From assembly GCF_023703465.1 (NCBI RefSeq), contig NZ_JAMQGP010000001.1:744001-808000 (forward strand): a stretch of DNA of 64,000 bases. The letters run 5' to 3'. Source of the DNA: Echinimonas agarilytica. GTDB taxonomy: Bacteria > Pseudomonadota > Gammaproteobacteria > Enterobacterales > Neiellaceae. The notes beneath the pieces were generated by a model. The model worked only from the letters and a program-made list of their open reading frames with translations, ran no database searches and was not told the DNA's origin. Positions 37,601 through 45,612 of the stretch are shown here, piece by piece (the stretch's first letter is position 1; every line of letters begins with the position of its first letter). The translations under genes and the position numbers were made by a program.

Positions 37601-37725
37601 TTATGTTCCAAGGCACGAACTTAACTGAAGAAGTGAAAGAGGAATATTTACAGTGGGAAGATCTAGTCGACAAACGTTACTTAAACGAACGTAAGCTGTC
37701 ACTGGGTGTTCAGTACCGCATGTAG
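34615..37725 (+). CDS. TonB-dependent receptor (mannan oligosaccharide uptake)
   Basis: A 1036-residue outer-membrane receptor. The signal peptide is cleaved after about residue 30 (SMALA). A TonB box-like EVIQVRGIRG leads into the plug domain (DIGKLPDTTIADSLQRITGVSI, VSVRGLQQVATTLNGEQM), followed by a long beta-barrel of the size and type seen in marine carbohydrate receptors. It lies 106 bases after the GH26 gene on the same strand with only a hairpin between, so the two are probably co-transcribed under the ATGAACCGGTTCAT operator. Import of mannan oligosaccharides is inferred from context. A terminator follows. Confidence 0.92.
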   Translation: MAQLDKKFKFSLLTASVVAVLSAHSSMALAQDAQAPAALEEEPEVIQVRGIRGSMQKSLLDKRAADQVVDAITATDIGKLPDTTIADSLQRITGVSINRSGGEGSSVSVRGLQQVATTLNGEQMLSAGSITTIQPNFDDIPSTMVNGLEVIKSAQAKTLNGGLAGVINLKTVRPLDLDEGWTVVGKAQASDGSMGDDTDTKLALFTGLNLNSDTAFSVNLSHDKTNLADYIVGSTGQDWGFNASETTSFVQDNVDANKNGSLDDVYYAFQGHQASNNYIERERTGINGSFQHNFNDNFSFTSDVFYTEMEEYQYLSGINISQDWSGVTGWFTPDEGGSTAHENGVINDDGVYEVIPGAYNTMQSGEFQSRRTMAHSETHYSEKEALNTNVQLDYDNGTNFTASVRWVHGEAREDWQKSTVDAYFNSGEQGSRYYLGEGGERLSPVNPWGYQGQWATDENGAEIVDSHYQIPVHLAYQNSNVAWTMPMMSVTEADGSVTQERLGSNVDRYSLTSTNLEGYYSDATLDAFRVDGSYEFDMDHLRSIDMGARYGEREISREGWYGVLPRTNEYGDAFLARWKDSEVGAPLTGESYIDPIAFTDELLAGKITQLNDFEGTSGIGSIYVVDPEKMKDPTKFHEEVYGEQNVEMLTSDNTYEMTEETTSAYVQVNLDGEIFDLGYSGNMGVRYVKTEFDIDQRESTSGTTYDVNGQTYIVGGGPGSPNPIGDIVNTTRDYDDYLPAINFALELTDDMKVRAAFNKTVTTHDAGNLAGGVTINRNKACQPYLNGNEVVFCATDANYGGNPNLDPYRSTNYDLSWEWYFDSSGIVSLGLFYMDVGSFIRQEQVMLPVPDSDGVVRGFDIDSGTFIGLTPTQTKVNGEGGSIKGVELGYQQAFDSLPGIWGGFGVTANYTYAPSDSDQVDYYGKELPMADNSEHTSNLALWYEQDGWQARIAHNYRSKKFISVRTSGAYQFARWEKPTNYIDASVSYDVNEHFTVMFQGTNLTEEVKEEYLQWEDLVDKRYLNERKLSLGVQYRM

Positions 37726-37747
37726 GACAAGCATGAATTTGCTTGTT

Positions 37748-37771
37748 GGGCTCCCTCGGGAGCCCTTTTTT
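37748..37771 (+). terminator. Rho-independent terminator after the TonB receptor gene
   Basis: GGGCTCCC (37748-37755) pairs with GGGAGCCC (37758-37765), followed by T6. Confidence 0.92.
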
Positions 37772-37813
37772 ATGGTTGTAATGTACGGTGATTGAGCGAA
37801 CTATTGATGGCGA

Positions 37814-38830
37814 CTACTTGATAGAACTGACGTTAGGATTTAGTTTTGCAATCGCAGTGCTTTGGCGAATGATGAGGCGGTGAGGCATCACATATTCATG
37901 GCCGTCAGTATCACTTTGCCGCAACATTCGGATGATCATTTCGGCAGAGCGCTCGCCAATTTGCTCAGCCGGCTGCGCCACAGAGGTCAAAGGGGGACGG
38001 CAATAACTCGATACATCCATATCATCAAAGCCAGTGACGGATATATCCTCAGGCACCTTGAGCCCTCGATCTGAAATACCTTTGATTGCGGCAATTGCCA
38101 TTTCGTCATTCATACAGAAAATGGCGGTGGGAGGTTCACTCATGGCCAAAAATTGGTCCACAGCGCTCAAGCCCGATGCATAATTAAAGTCACCTTCAAC
38201 GATGAGGTCGGGGGTGTATGGAATATCAGCATCTGCCAATGCTGAGCGGTAGCCTTTGAGACGATCAATAGCGTGAGGGTTGTCAGTTAAGCCACTGATC
38301 ACGCCAATGCGCTGGTGACCGAGCGATAATAGGTATTTCACGACTTCAGCGCTGGCACCTACGTTGTCGATACGAACGCTGGGGTAAGGGGTATTTTCGC
38401 TGCTGGTTGCACTGACTGCACAAATACCTTCTTGAGGAAGTGCTGAATCGGACGTATGCGGACGTAAGTTGATAATGCCGTCAGCCAAACGGGTTTCAAC
38501 CATTTGAATGAAGCTTTTCTCACGCGAGCTGGAATCTTTAGTGTCACCTAAAAGCACACTGTAGCCCGATTGCTGAGCCACGTTTTCGATACCACTAATC
38601 ACTTTGGCAAAGAATACATTGGCAATATCAGGAACCAACACAACAATGGTTTTAGACTCATTGCTACGAAACTTCTGAGCCAGCATATTGGGTTTGTAGT
38701 TGAGCTTCGCAATAGCGGCTTCGACTTTGGCCAAGTTCTTTGCTGATACTCGCTCTGGAGTGCTTAAAGCTTTTGAAATAGTACCTGTACTCAAACCGGC
38801 TTCCTTTGCCACATCCCGAATTGTTGCCAC
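37814..38830 (-). CDS. LacI-family transcriptional regulator (mannan regulator A)
   Basis: A 338-residue LacI/GalR regulator. The N-terminal helix-turn-helix and hinge read MATIRDVAKEAGLSTGTISKALSTPERVSAKNLAKVEAAIAKLNYKPNMLAQ. The periplasmic-binding-protein-like effector domain follows (VTGFDDMDVSSYCRPPLTSVAQPAEQIG near the end). The start is a GTG with GGAAGG upstream. It is convergent with the TonB receptor gene. A palindrome ATGAAACGGTTCAT lies 40 bases before its start, suggesting autoregulation, and the same type of site precedes the GH26 operon. Its effector is probably a mannose-containing sugar, which is an inference. It is clearly paralogous to the protein at 44157-45155. Confidence 0.93.
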   Translation of the reverse strand: MATIRDVAKEAGLSTGTISKALSTPERVSAKNLAKVEAAIAKLNYKPNMLAQKFRSNESKTIVVLVPDIANVFFAKVISGIENVAQQSGYSVLLGDTKDSSSREKSFIQMVETRLADGIINLRPHTSDSALPQEGICAVSATSSENTPYPSVRIDNVGASAEVVKYLLSLGHQRIGVISGLTDNPHAIDRLKGYRSALADADIPYTPDLIVEGDFNYASGLSAVDQFLAMSEPPTAIFCMNDEMAIAAIKGISDRGLKVPEDISVTGFDDMDVSSYCRPPLTSVAQPAEQIGERSAEMIIRMLRQSDTDGHEYVMPHRLIIRQSTAIAKLNPNVSSIK

Positions 38831-38868
38831 GCCTACCTTCCTGTCAAACCGTTCAACTGGGCACTTAA

Positions 38869-38882
38869 ATGAAACGGTTCAT
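38869..38882. promoter_or_regulatory. LacI-family operator (ATGAAACGGTTCAT)
   Basis: A near-perfect palindrome 40 bases upstream of the LacI start. A related degenerate copy, CAAACCGTTCAA, lies at 38845-38856. Together they suggest autoregulation of this regulator. Confidence 0.7.
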
Positions 38883-39017
38883 TTGTCGTGCCATTATGCG
38901 TTTAGATTACCATTGAGCGGGACGGCCTTAAACCTCCAAATAAGCTGAAAGTGAGATTGCGCGCATGCAAATCAAAAATAGCCTAATGATCACTCAATAC
39001 GTCATTGTAAGTGATGC

Positions 39018-39515
39018 TTATAAAGAGGCCATATATTTGTTAAGCAGTACTTTAATGGAAGGAAAAGCAATTTGAGAGTGAGGTATTTCTGAGCTTGAAA
39101 ACCAAGCAGCTTGGGTAATTTCAGACGTTTGTAAAGTGAGGTCAGAGCGTTGCTCCAACGTCACAACAAATAAAGTGTCGAGCGTGTTGTACAGCACGTC
39201 TTTGTAAAGGTATTGATTGGGGGCAGAAGCACAATAACGCCAATCATTGATGAGTATACCCAACTCTTCGCGGACTTCTCGCGCAATGGCTTGCTCTAAG
39301 GATTCATTTGGGTCAACAAAACCACCAGGCAAATCCCATTTACCTAAGCCTGGATTCTTTGCGCGCCGGGTCATTAATATGTCGCCATCATGCTGAATAA
39401 TTCCGGCAACCGCGGCAGCCGTATTGTGAAAATATTCGAACGAACAGGCACCACACACAAATTGTATGCTGTGGGTATTTACAAATTTCGGCGATGCGCA
39501 TTTAGGGCAGTGCAT
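39018..39515 (-). CDS. NUDIX hydrolase with N-terminal zinc ribbon
   Basis: A 165-residue cytoplasmic hydrolase of nucleoside-diphosphate-linked substrates. The NUDIX box is complete (GGFVDPNESLEQAIAREVREELG). Four cysteines at the start (CPKC ... CGAC) form a zinc ribbon, as in NudC-like and related NUDIX proteins. It lies 73 bases downstream of the sulfatase gene on the same strand and could be at the tail of that operon, though no functional link with mannan is evident. Confidence 0.9.
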   Translation of the reverse strand: MHCPKCASPKFVNTHSIQFVCGACSFEYFHNTAAAVAGIIQHDGDILMTRRAKNPGLGKWDLPGGFVDPNESLEQAIAREVREELGILINDWRYCASAPNQYLYKDVLYNTLDTLFVVTLEQRSDLTLQTSEITQAAWFSSSEIPHSQIAFPSIKVLLNKYMASL

Positions 39516-39588
39516 AAATTAGGTCACTGTTTGTGTGGCTGTGATATTGCGACTCTAAACGGCTACATCCAGAGTCGCAAGTACTAAG

Positions 39589-41448
39589 TCAGTTGGGCAG
39601 TGGCAGGTCTGTAGGGCCTCGTTTGCTATGCTCTTTGACTAAGTAGATTCGGCGCAAAGCATTCAATTGTGCCCAAGGTTTGAAGCTATTATTCTGCACG
39701 ACTTCGAGCTTGATCTGTTGCATGCCTGGGGCTAAATGGAGGCGTCCGAGCGATTGCATTTCTGCGCTAGAAAGCTGTTGCGTGATGACTTGTGATTGTT
39801 CACCAACGGTTGACAACTTCACCACCATGCCAGCACTCGATGTCGCTGAGCGCTGCTTTAAATAGAGCCTGTAAGTTCCGGCATCATGCACCTGTATATC
39901 ATATTGTGCACCATCGCCTGCAGCCTTCATCTCACTCAAAAGGTGCGCTTTGCTCTGCGTATTCCCCCATGTTGCAGAAGGCCCAAATGCATTGATTACA
40001 GACACGTCAGCCCCGTCCATTGCAATCTGATAAACCGGTGGCTTAAAGCTGTTCGGTGCATCCAAAATCGCTTGGTAGCCCTTGAGTAACAATGATTTCA
40101 TCTGAGCAGATGTTTCAGGTGAATCATTCCAGATGTTTGAACCTTCTTTGGGGTCACCTTTCATATCAACCAATAGGTAATTGTCGATGCTTTGCGGGTA
40201 ACCGGCTCGATCATTGGATGCGTGTTGAAGTAATTTATAGTGCTCTGTGCGAATGGCGACCCACTGCTGCTCTGGGTGCATTTCGGCTTTCGCAGCTACA
40301 TCAATGGGCGTCCATTGGTTGAACAAAGGTTTGTTTGAGATGACATCGTGGCTGGCAATCATCACCGGGTGCTGGCGCGTCAATGGTTTTGCGTGGGCTA
40401 CATCGCGTAAACTCGCGGCAAAATTAACACCATCTAATGGTAGGTTTGGCGCATCCCTCGCGGTATTAGTGAGTGCAAGAAGGGTAGGGACTAGATCTGA
40501 TATATCAGTGAGGTGAGTGACGGTGCCCGGTTTAAAGGTGCCTTGCCAGCGCATGAAAAGCGGTGACTTAATGCCGTTTTGCCAGCTTTGCCCCTTGTTG
40601 CCACTGTATTGGTTTGGGTTTCGCTGGGCCCACTCATCTTGAGTCATTGCTCCTAAGTTGCTCGAATCCCACCATGGACCATTGTCAGATAAAAATATCA
40701 CTAGAGTATCATCGGCAATACCTCGTTTTTCGAGGTGTGCCATCAAACGTCCAACTTGTGCATCCATTTCAGTGATCATGCCGTAGAGCTGTGCGATAGG
40801 TTCGCGTAATCCAGCTTCTCGATAGGGTTCAACGTATTGCTCTGGTGACAGCCAAGGTTCGTGAGGCGCAAGAAAACTCAAATAGGCAAAGAACGGTTGC
40901 TCTTTGTTGCGGTCAATAAAGTCGATGGCGTAATCGGTGATCACCTCGGAAGCCCATGCTTTATGGCGAACATCTTGGCCATTGTGGAGCCCGTAACTAT
41001 TTTCATGAACGTAGAGCTCGGCATAATAGGCATCGTCAAAGCCTCGATCCCAAGGGTAGTATCCGGCTGTTTTACCCACATGCCATTTTCCCCATGTGCC
41101 CGTTGCATAGCCATTATCTTTCAGTGACTCTGAAATTAGCAGTTCATCTAGTTTCATGAAGTCTCGACCGCCGTGAACGCCGGAGACTCCAGTTTTGTAA
41201 AAGTGCCGTCCAGTGAGCATTGAAGCACGCGATGTTGCGCACACGGGGGTAACTTGGAAGTCCGAGAATTGCACCGACTGCTGAGCAAGCTGGTCGAGAT
41301 GGGGCGTTTGCGTGACGGGATTGCCATGAATCGCTAAATCGTCGAAGCCTAAATCATCCGCAGTAATCAGTACGATGTTCGGCTGCAGAGCTAAAGCTGG
41401 GCCTGCGCAACAGCAGGCCATTAACATGAGTGATGCAATCTTTTTCAT
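39589..41448 (-). CDS. Secreted sulfatase in the mannan locus
   Basis: A 619-residue secreted S1-type sulfatase with a signal peptide (MKKIASLMLMACCCAGPALA). The metal site starts with NIVLITADDLGFDD. The formylglycine motif reads C70-A-T-S-R-A-S-M-L-T-G-R: the cysteine and arginine are conserved, but Thr replaces the usual Pro/Ala at position 3. GTWGKWHVG and FLSDNGPWW supply further active-site residues. The C-terminal about 110 residues look like an extra beta-sandwich (AGTYRLYLKQRSATSSAG). It is 9 bases after the GH5 gene in a leftward operon with it and the isomerase. The substrate is unknown; a sulfated mannan is one inference. Confidence 0.88.
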   Translation of the reverse strand: MKKIASLMLMACCCAGPALALQPNIVLITADDLGFDDLAIHGNPVTQTPHLDQLAQQSVQFSDFQVTPVCATSRASMLTGRHFYKTGVSGVHGGRDFMKLDELLISESLKDNGYATGTWGKWHVGKTAGYYPWDRGFDDAYYAELYVHENSYGLHNGQDVRHKAWASEVITDYAIDFIDRNKEQPFFAYLSFLAPHEPWLSPEQYVEPYREAGLREPIAQLYGMITEMDAQVGRLMAHLEKRGIADDTLVIFLSDNGPWWDSSNLGAMTQDEWAQRNPNQYSGNKGQSWQNGIKSPLFMRWQGTFKPGTVTHLTDISDLVPTLLALTNTARDAPNLPLDGVNFAASLRDVAHAKPLTRQHPVMIASHDVISNKPLFNQWTPIDVAAKAEMHPEQQWVAIRTEHYKLLQHASNDRAGYPQSIDNYLLVDMKGDPKEGSNIWNDSPETSAQMKSLLLKGYQAILDAPNSFKPPVYQIAMDGADVSVINAFGPSATWGNTQSKAHLLSEMKAAGDGAQYDIQVHDAGTYRLYLKQRSATSSAGMVVKLSTVGEQSQVITQQLSSAEMQSLGRLHLAPGMQQIKLEVVQNNSFKPWAQLNALRRIYLVKEHSKRGPTDLPLPN

Positions 41449-41457
41449 CAGATAACC

Positions 41458-42795
41458 TTAGCGCTGTTGCATGTCGATATTAAATTTGTGGATCAACTCT
41501 AAGGTGCTGGTATCCGATGAAAACACTGAATTTAAGCCTTGCGGTTCTTGTGGTGGATCGCCTGAAAAATCGTCACCTGGCATCCACTTTCCATTGGGCG
41601 CGGCTACAGCTTTGGCCTCGCCACCAAATCCCCAGATATTTACACCCGCAAACGTACGATCGTCGGTGCTGAGCAATTCACTGAATACGCCTTGGTAAAA
41701 CAAGTTTCTGTAGGTGACATCTGAATCACGAGATAGACTTTCTTGGTTGCGCGGAAAACCAAATTCCGACAATACCACGGGGCGTTTTTGCTGCTTGGCT
41801 ACGATCAAGTGCCGAGCAATGTAATCCTTCGCATTATTAATGGCTAGCTGAGTGGACTCGACTTCATTGTTGGGGTCATACCAAGACCAGTTTTTAGGCC
41901 ATACATGAATTGTTAGATAGTCAATATTTGGATTGGCATGTACGCGTTCGAAAACTTCTATATCTCCATACGTGCCAGCTGCATCGGGATTTTCTTTATA
42001 GGTACCCGCTTCACCTTCTGCGCCTGTCGAGATTAAGTGATTGGGGTCTAAGCTTTGAATGAGATCCACTGAACGGTTGAGCCATGCGCTAAATACGGCT
42101 TCGTGGTGAGGGTTTCGAACTCTTGGTTCGTTGGCCAATTGCCATGACATAATTGCTGGGTCGTCGGTATATGGAATGCCTGTGACGGAATTTGTCCGGC
42201 CGATGATAAAACGAGTATGCCGCTCAAATGCAGCCATGCAAGGCTCACACTCAGGGAATTGTTCTGTGTAATTTTGGAATTTTTCCCAGTCGTAAGGCGG
42301 AAGGAATGGGCTTGGAATCGGCCCGTAACCGTTCCATTCTAAGTACTGAGCAAAGCCCCCAGACCAGATCCAATTGTTGGTTAAATAGAGCACGGCCACC
42401 ATGTCGCGCTTTGCCATTTCGGCTAACAAAAAATCCAGTCCATACAATAGTTTTTCGTTATAAATACCTTGTTCGTATTGTAATGCGGGGGTCACCATGG
42501 AGTCGATTTTACCTCCGTCGGCCCCCACCAAAACGCGTAAATTAGTAATGCCATATTGCTGCATGACATCGAGCTCTCGTATGAGTCGTTGCTGGCCCTG
42601 TTTAGACGCGCCAAGAAGTGGCCCATACCAATAGTTAAATCCAACAAATTGATAAGGTTGGCCATGCCGAGAGAATTCGCCATTTTTAACACTCACAAAT
42701 TTCTCTTCTGGTGGCTCTGATGCGTTGTTCTGGCAAGCCGTTAATATCAAAGCGCTGAACGTTAAGAGTGCAACTATCCACTTAAATTTTTTCAT
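41458..42795 (-). CDS. GH5 beta-mannanase lipoprotein (subfamily 7-like)
   Basis: A 445-residue lipoprotein (lipobox LTAC, Cys21, followed by Q-N, so outer-membrane sorting is expected). The GH5 barrel has acid/base Glu223 in WQLANEPR and nucleophile Glu344 in VVLSEFGF. The FNYWYGPLLGAS start and the IHVWPKNWSWYDP segment are typical of GH5_7-type mannanases. It lies 2 bases after the AGE-family gene and 9 bases before the sulfatase gene in a leftward operon. Probable role is trimming beta-mannan at the cell surface; exo-mannosidase activity cannot be excluded. Confidence 0.88.
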   Translation of the reverse strand: MKKFKWIVALLTFSALILTACQNNASEPPEEKFVSVKNGEFSRHGQPYQFVGFNYWYGPLLGASKQGQQRLIRELDVMQQYGITNLRVLVGADGGKIDSMVTPALQYEQGIYNEKLLYGLDFLLAEMAKRDMVAVLYLTNNWIWSGGFAQYLEWNGYGPIPSPFLPPYDWEKFQNYTEQFPECEPCMAAFERHTRFIIGRTNSVTGIPYTDDPAIMSWQLANEPRVRNPHHEAVFSAWLNRSVDLIQSLDPNHLISTGAEGEAGTYKENPDAAGTYGDIEVFERVHANPNIDYLTIHVWPKNWSWYDPNNEVESTQLAINNAKDYIARHLIVAKQQKRPVVLSEFGFPRNQESLSRDSDVTYRNLFYQGVFSELLSTDDRTFAGVNIWGFGGEAKAVAAPNGKWMPGDDFSGDPPQEPQGLNSVFSSDTSTLELIHKFNIDMQQR

Positions 42796-42797
42796 GA

Positions 42798-43979
42798 TTA
42801 TGCTCTTCTAGACAAAGCCAAACCGCTTTTTGACAAATATTCACAAGACTCAGCAAGCGCCACAATTAAATGGTAAAGCGTACTTGCCGGCGCATGGGTT
42901 GAAATCACGTCATTGTCACTGCCGAGTTGATCAATATACGAACCGCTCGGCGCAGGGCTAATGTAGTAATGAAATAATCGGTCAATGGCTTTGGCCGCTT
43001 CTGCTTCGTAAATGTTAGGTTGCCATTGGGCTAATACTAAGCTGGCCTTGATTAACTCCGTCATTGGCCACATTCGTTTGGTGCTGCCAATGGGGGTGCC
43101 GTCAGGCGTTGTCGCATCGTAAATCACACTCGAATTAGGATCGGTGCCTATTTGCAAGGCGCGCTGGTAAAGCGTTTGGCAAAAGTGTTTGACCTTGGTG
43201 CCTGTGAGTTTGCTGTACCAGTCGAGCAGCCAAACCCATTCAAGCATATGGCCCGGTTCAATAATGGTTTGACCATCAACAGTCATCGGTGTCCAGTTGT
43301 CATCAAAGAATTCCAATAGGACTTGATGTTGATGATCGTAAAATACGCCTTCAAATAGCGAAAATATCTGCCCTGCTTTGGCAAGCCATTTACCGTTATT
43401 GCTGGCTTCATAGAGCGTCATGAAGGCTTCAAATAGATGCATGTGAGGGTTTTGACGACGATAGGGAGCATCGTAATCGCCTTCGTACCAGCCGCCATTT
43501 GGCGCAGAAAAATAGTTTTCAATATGGTTTAACAGCTGATCAGCATGCTCCAAGTCGAGGGGTTGTTTAAATTCTCGATAGCGCGTGCCTGCTGCAAGCA
43601 GATGGAAAGCAAGATCGTAGAGATCTTGCTTTCCATCGGTGACTTGATCCGAATGATCGAGTAAATGCACATAGGTTTGCGTGTGCTCAGGATGACAGCC
43701 GTGAATTCGGGTAAAACGCCAAATATCGTTAATGAGCTTACGGTTTCCTGAGCTCCAACCGAAACTCTCGGCGGTGGTGAAGCTAAACATTTGTCGCGCC
43801 TGAACTCGCACTCGTTTAGTACTCGCGGTATCAACGTGTCCGTTATTATCAAGCCGTTCATAAACTGCGCCTGTTTGTGGGTCGATACCGGCGGTGGTCC
43901 AAAGCGGAAGCGCTTCAGTGGACATCCATCGTTGAAAGCGAGTGACCTGGTATTCGAGATTTGTTGTTGAGTCAGTCAT
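42798..43979 (-). CDS. AGE-family epimerase/isomerase, probable D-mannose isomerase
   Basis: A 393-residue cytoplasmic (alpha/alpha)6-barrel protein of the N-acylglucosamine 2-epimerase family. Motifs such as KRVRVQARQMFSFTTAESFGW, MHLFEAFMTLYEAS, EPGHMLEWVWLL and STKRMWPMTELIKASL resemble YihS/mannose isomerases that interconvert mannose and fructose. It heads the leftward operon with the GH5 lipoprotein and the sulfatase. Two inverted LacI-type operators lie 62-96 bases before its start. It differs clearly from the cellobiose-2-epimerase-like gene at 48280, so the two probably act on different sugars. The exact substrate is inferred. Confidence 0.85.
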   Translation of the reverse strand: MTDSTTNLEYQVTRFQRWMSTEALPLWTTAGIDPQTGAVYERLDNNGHVDTASTKRVRVQARQMFSFTTAESFGWSSGNRKLINDIWRFTRIHGCHPEHTQTYVHLLDHSDQVTDGKQDLYDLAFHLLAAGTRYREFKQPLDLEHADQLLNHIENYFSAPNGGWYEGDYDAPYRRQNPHMHLFEAFMTLYEASNNGKWLAKAGQIFSLFEGVFYDHQHQVLLEFFDDNWTPMTVDGQTIIEPGHMLEWVWLLDWYSKLTGTKVKHFCQTLYQRALQIGTDPNSSVIYDATTPDGTPIGSTKRMWPMTELIKASLVLAQWQPNIYEAEAAKAIDRLFHYYISPAPSGSYIDQLGSDNDVISTHAPASTLYHLIVALAESCEYLSKSGLALSRRA

Positions 43980-44040
43980 GCTGAGTAAATCACCTATGTG
44001 AAATTCACAAAATACGATTAGTGTGTTTATATACAGTCTG

Positions 44041-44075
44041 GTAACCGTTTACATTTTTAAATTGTAAACGGTTAC
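44041..44075. promoter_or_regulatory. Paired inverted LacI-family operators
   Basis: GTAACCGTTTACA (44041-44053) and its exact inverse TGTAAACGGTTAC (44063-44075) have centres 22 bases apart, about two helical turns. They lie in front of the leftward isomerase operon and just behind the LacI gene at 44157-45155. Confidence 0.82.
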
Positions 44076-44156
44076 TGCTGTGATCTTCAACTATCATGTG
44101 AAAGAGTCGTGTTAGAGATCACGCCAGGCTTGTTTTATGTCTGGCGTTGGTTGTGA

Positions 44157-45155
44157 TTATTTAACGGGGGTTGAGCTGGCGCGAACCACAAATTCGAAGG
44201 GTAACACGTAGTCGGTTTGTCGAACCTCTTTGCCTTCAATGAGCTTCAGCAGCATATTTGCCGCAGCCTTTCCAATTTGCTCTGCGGGCTGAGCGATAGT
44301 TGTCAGAGCTGGCTCGGTATAGCGCGATACTTCAATGTCATCAAAGCCAATGATCGAGACATCATTGGGTACATCAATCTTGTTCGCTCGAAAAGCTTTG
44401 ATGGCTCCAATTGCCATTTCATCGTTCATCGATAATATTGCAGTAGGACGTTCATCTGCGGGCATGCGAATAAAATGTCGCGCCGCATTTAAACCAGACC
44501 ACATGGTGAATTCGCCTTCTGCAATCATCATGTCGTTGTATTCAATCCCGGCTTCAGAAATGGCATCTCGGTAGCCCTTGAGGCGGTCAATCGTATGCGG
44601 GTTGTCAGCCAACCCAGTGATGACTCCAATGCGCTTGTGTCCGAGTGAGATAAGGTACTCTGTGGCTGTTTTGGATGCCTCTGCATTGTCAATGCGAACG
44701 CAGGGGTAGGGCGTGTTTTCACAACCACATGCGCTGACAGCAACGATGTTGTCGCGGGGCAAAATGGAGTTTCCTTCCCAGTGCGGACGCAGCTGAATCA
44801 CACCGTCAGCTTGTGACGTTTCAACTAGCTTAAGATACTCTTCCTCACGTTGGAGCACGTCTCGGGTGTCACCTAGAAGTACTCCATAACCGTGTTGTTG
44901 CGCTACATCTTCAATTCCTCGTACAACAGTCGCGAAGAAGGTGTTGGCCATATTGGGCACTAGTACAACGATATTGAATGCGCGATGACGTCTAAAATTT
45001 CGAGCCAACATATTGGGTTTGTATTGAACCTGCTCAATAGCGTCATGGACTTTTTTTAAGCTAGCCTTTGAAACCGTTTCCGGAGCGCTAAGTGCCCGAG
45101 ATACTGTTGCGATAGATACGCCTGCAACTTTTGCTACATCGCGGATGTTTGACAT
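44157..45155 (-). CDS. LacI-family transcriptional regulator (mannan regulator B)
   Basis: A 332-residue LacI/GalR regulator. The N-terminus MSNIRDVAKVAGVSIATVSRALSAPETVSKASLKKVHDAIEQVQYKPNMLAR is the DNA-binding and hinge part. The effector domain ends with IIGFDDIEVSRYTEPALTTIAQPAEQIG. A TTG at 45170 extends the frame by five residues, but the ATG at 45155 with GAAGG upstream is preferred. It is strongly paralogous to the LacI protein at 37814-38830, differing in the recognition helix (STGTISKAL there, SIATVSRAL here), consistent with two related but distinct operator types. Sites of the TGTAACC-type surround it; regulation of most of the cytoplasmic mannan genes is inferred. Confidence 0.93.
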   Translation of the reverse strand: MSNIRDVAKVAGVSIATVSRALSAPETVSKASLKKVHDAIEQVQYKPNMLARNFRRHRAFNIVVLVPNMANTFFATVVRGIEDVAQQHGYGVLLGDTRDVLQREEEYLKLVETSQADGVIQLRPHWEGNSILPRDNIVAVSACGCENTPYPCVRIDNAEASKTATEYLISLGHKRIGVITGLADNPHTIDRLKGYRDAISEAGIEYNDMMIAEGEFTMWSGLNAARHFIRMPADERPTAILSMNDEMAIGAIKAFRANKIDVPNDVSIIGFDDIEVSRYTEPALTTIAQPAEQIGKAAANMLLKLIEGKEVRQTDYVLPFEFVVRASSTPVK

Positions 45156-45612
45156 CAAAGACCTTCCCAAATGATTTATATGACAGCTCTAAATATGAGC
45201 TAACTGGACGTCAATGTAACATATTACACTCGTCTCACAAATTTGGAAATTACAGGATATAAAACGCTGGAAAACGAAAATGTAACCGGTTAAGGTTGTT
45301 TTATTGAAATGGTTACATTACTTTGTTTTTTTGGGTTAAGTTATTGTTAAATAAGTTTTTGATTGTTTTTTGGTCGTTCTCTTTTGTTTGGTAATGGCTT
45401 GTGGGGAGCAGATTTAAAATCATGTGTGTTTCATGTTTTTGTGATGCTTGTCTCAATTTTATAAGTGTTCATATTGATAGAAAATGGTTTGAACGAGTAA
45501 CAGGGTTTCTTCCGCCATGCCGCAATGATGATTGCAGTGTTGGCATTGGACTTAAGCAACGCTCGGGTGTCGTTTAAGCGGTAATTAACAGTTCGAGTAA
45601 AGATGAGTGACT
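45156..45612. other. Divergent promoter region, LacI regulator B / sugar symporter
   Basis: A 457-base AT-rich region. It contains the LacI-type site TGTAACCGGTTA (45281-45292) and a half-site GGTTACAT (45311-45318). No ORF was supported. Confidence 0.6.
45281..45292. promoter_or_regulatory. LacI-family operator (TGTAACCGGTTA)
   Basis: A palindrome of the regulator-B type, 126 bases from the LacI start and about 320 bases from the symporter start. A half-site, GGTTACAT, follows at 45311. It could serve both genes. Confidence 0.7.
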
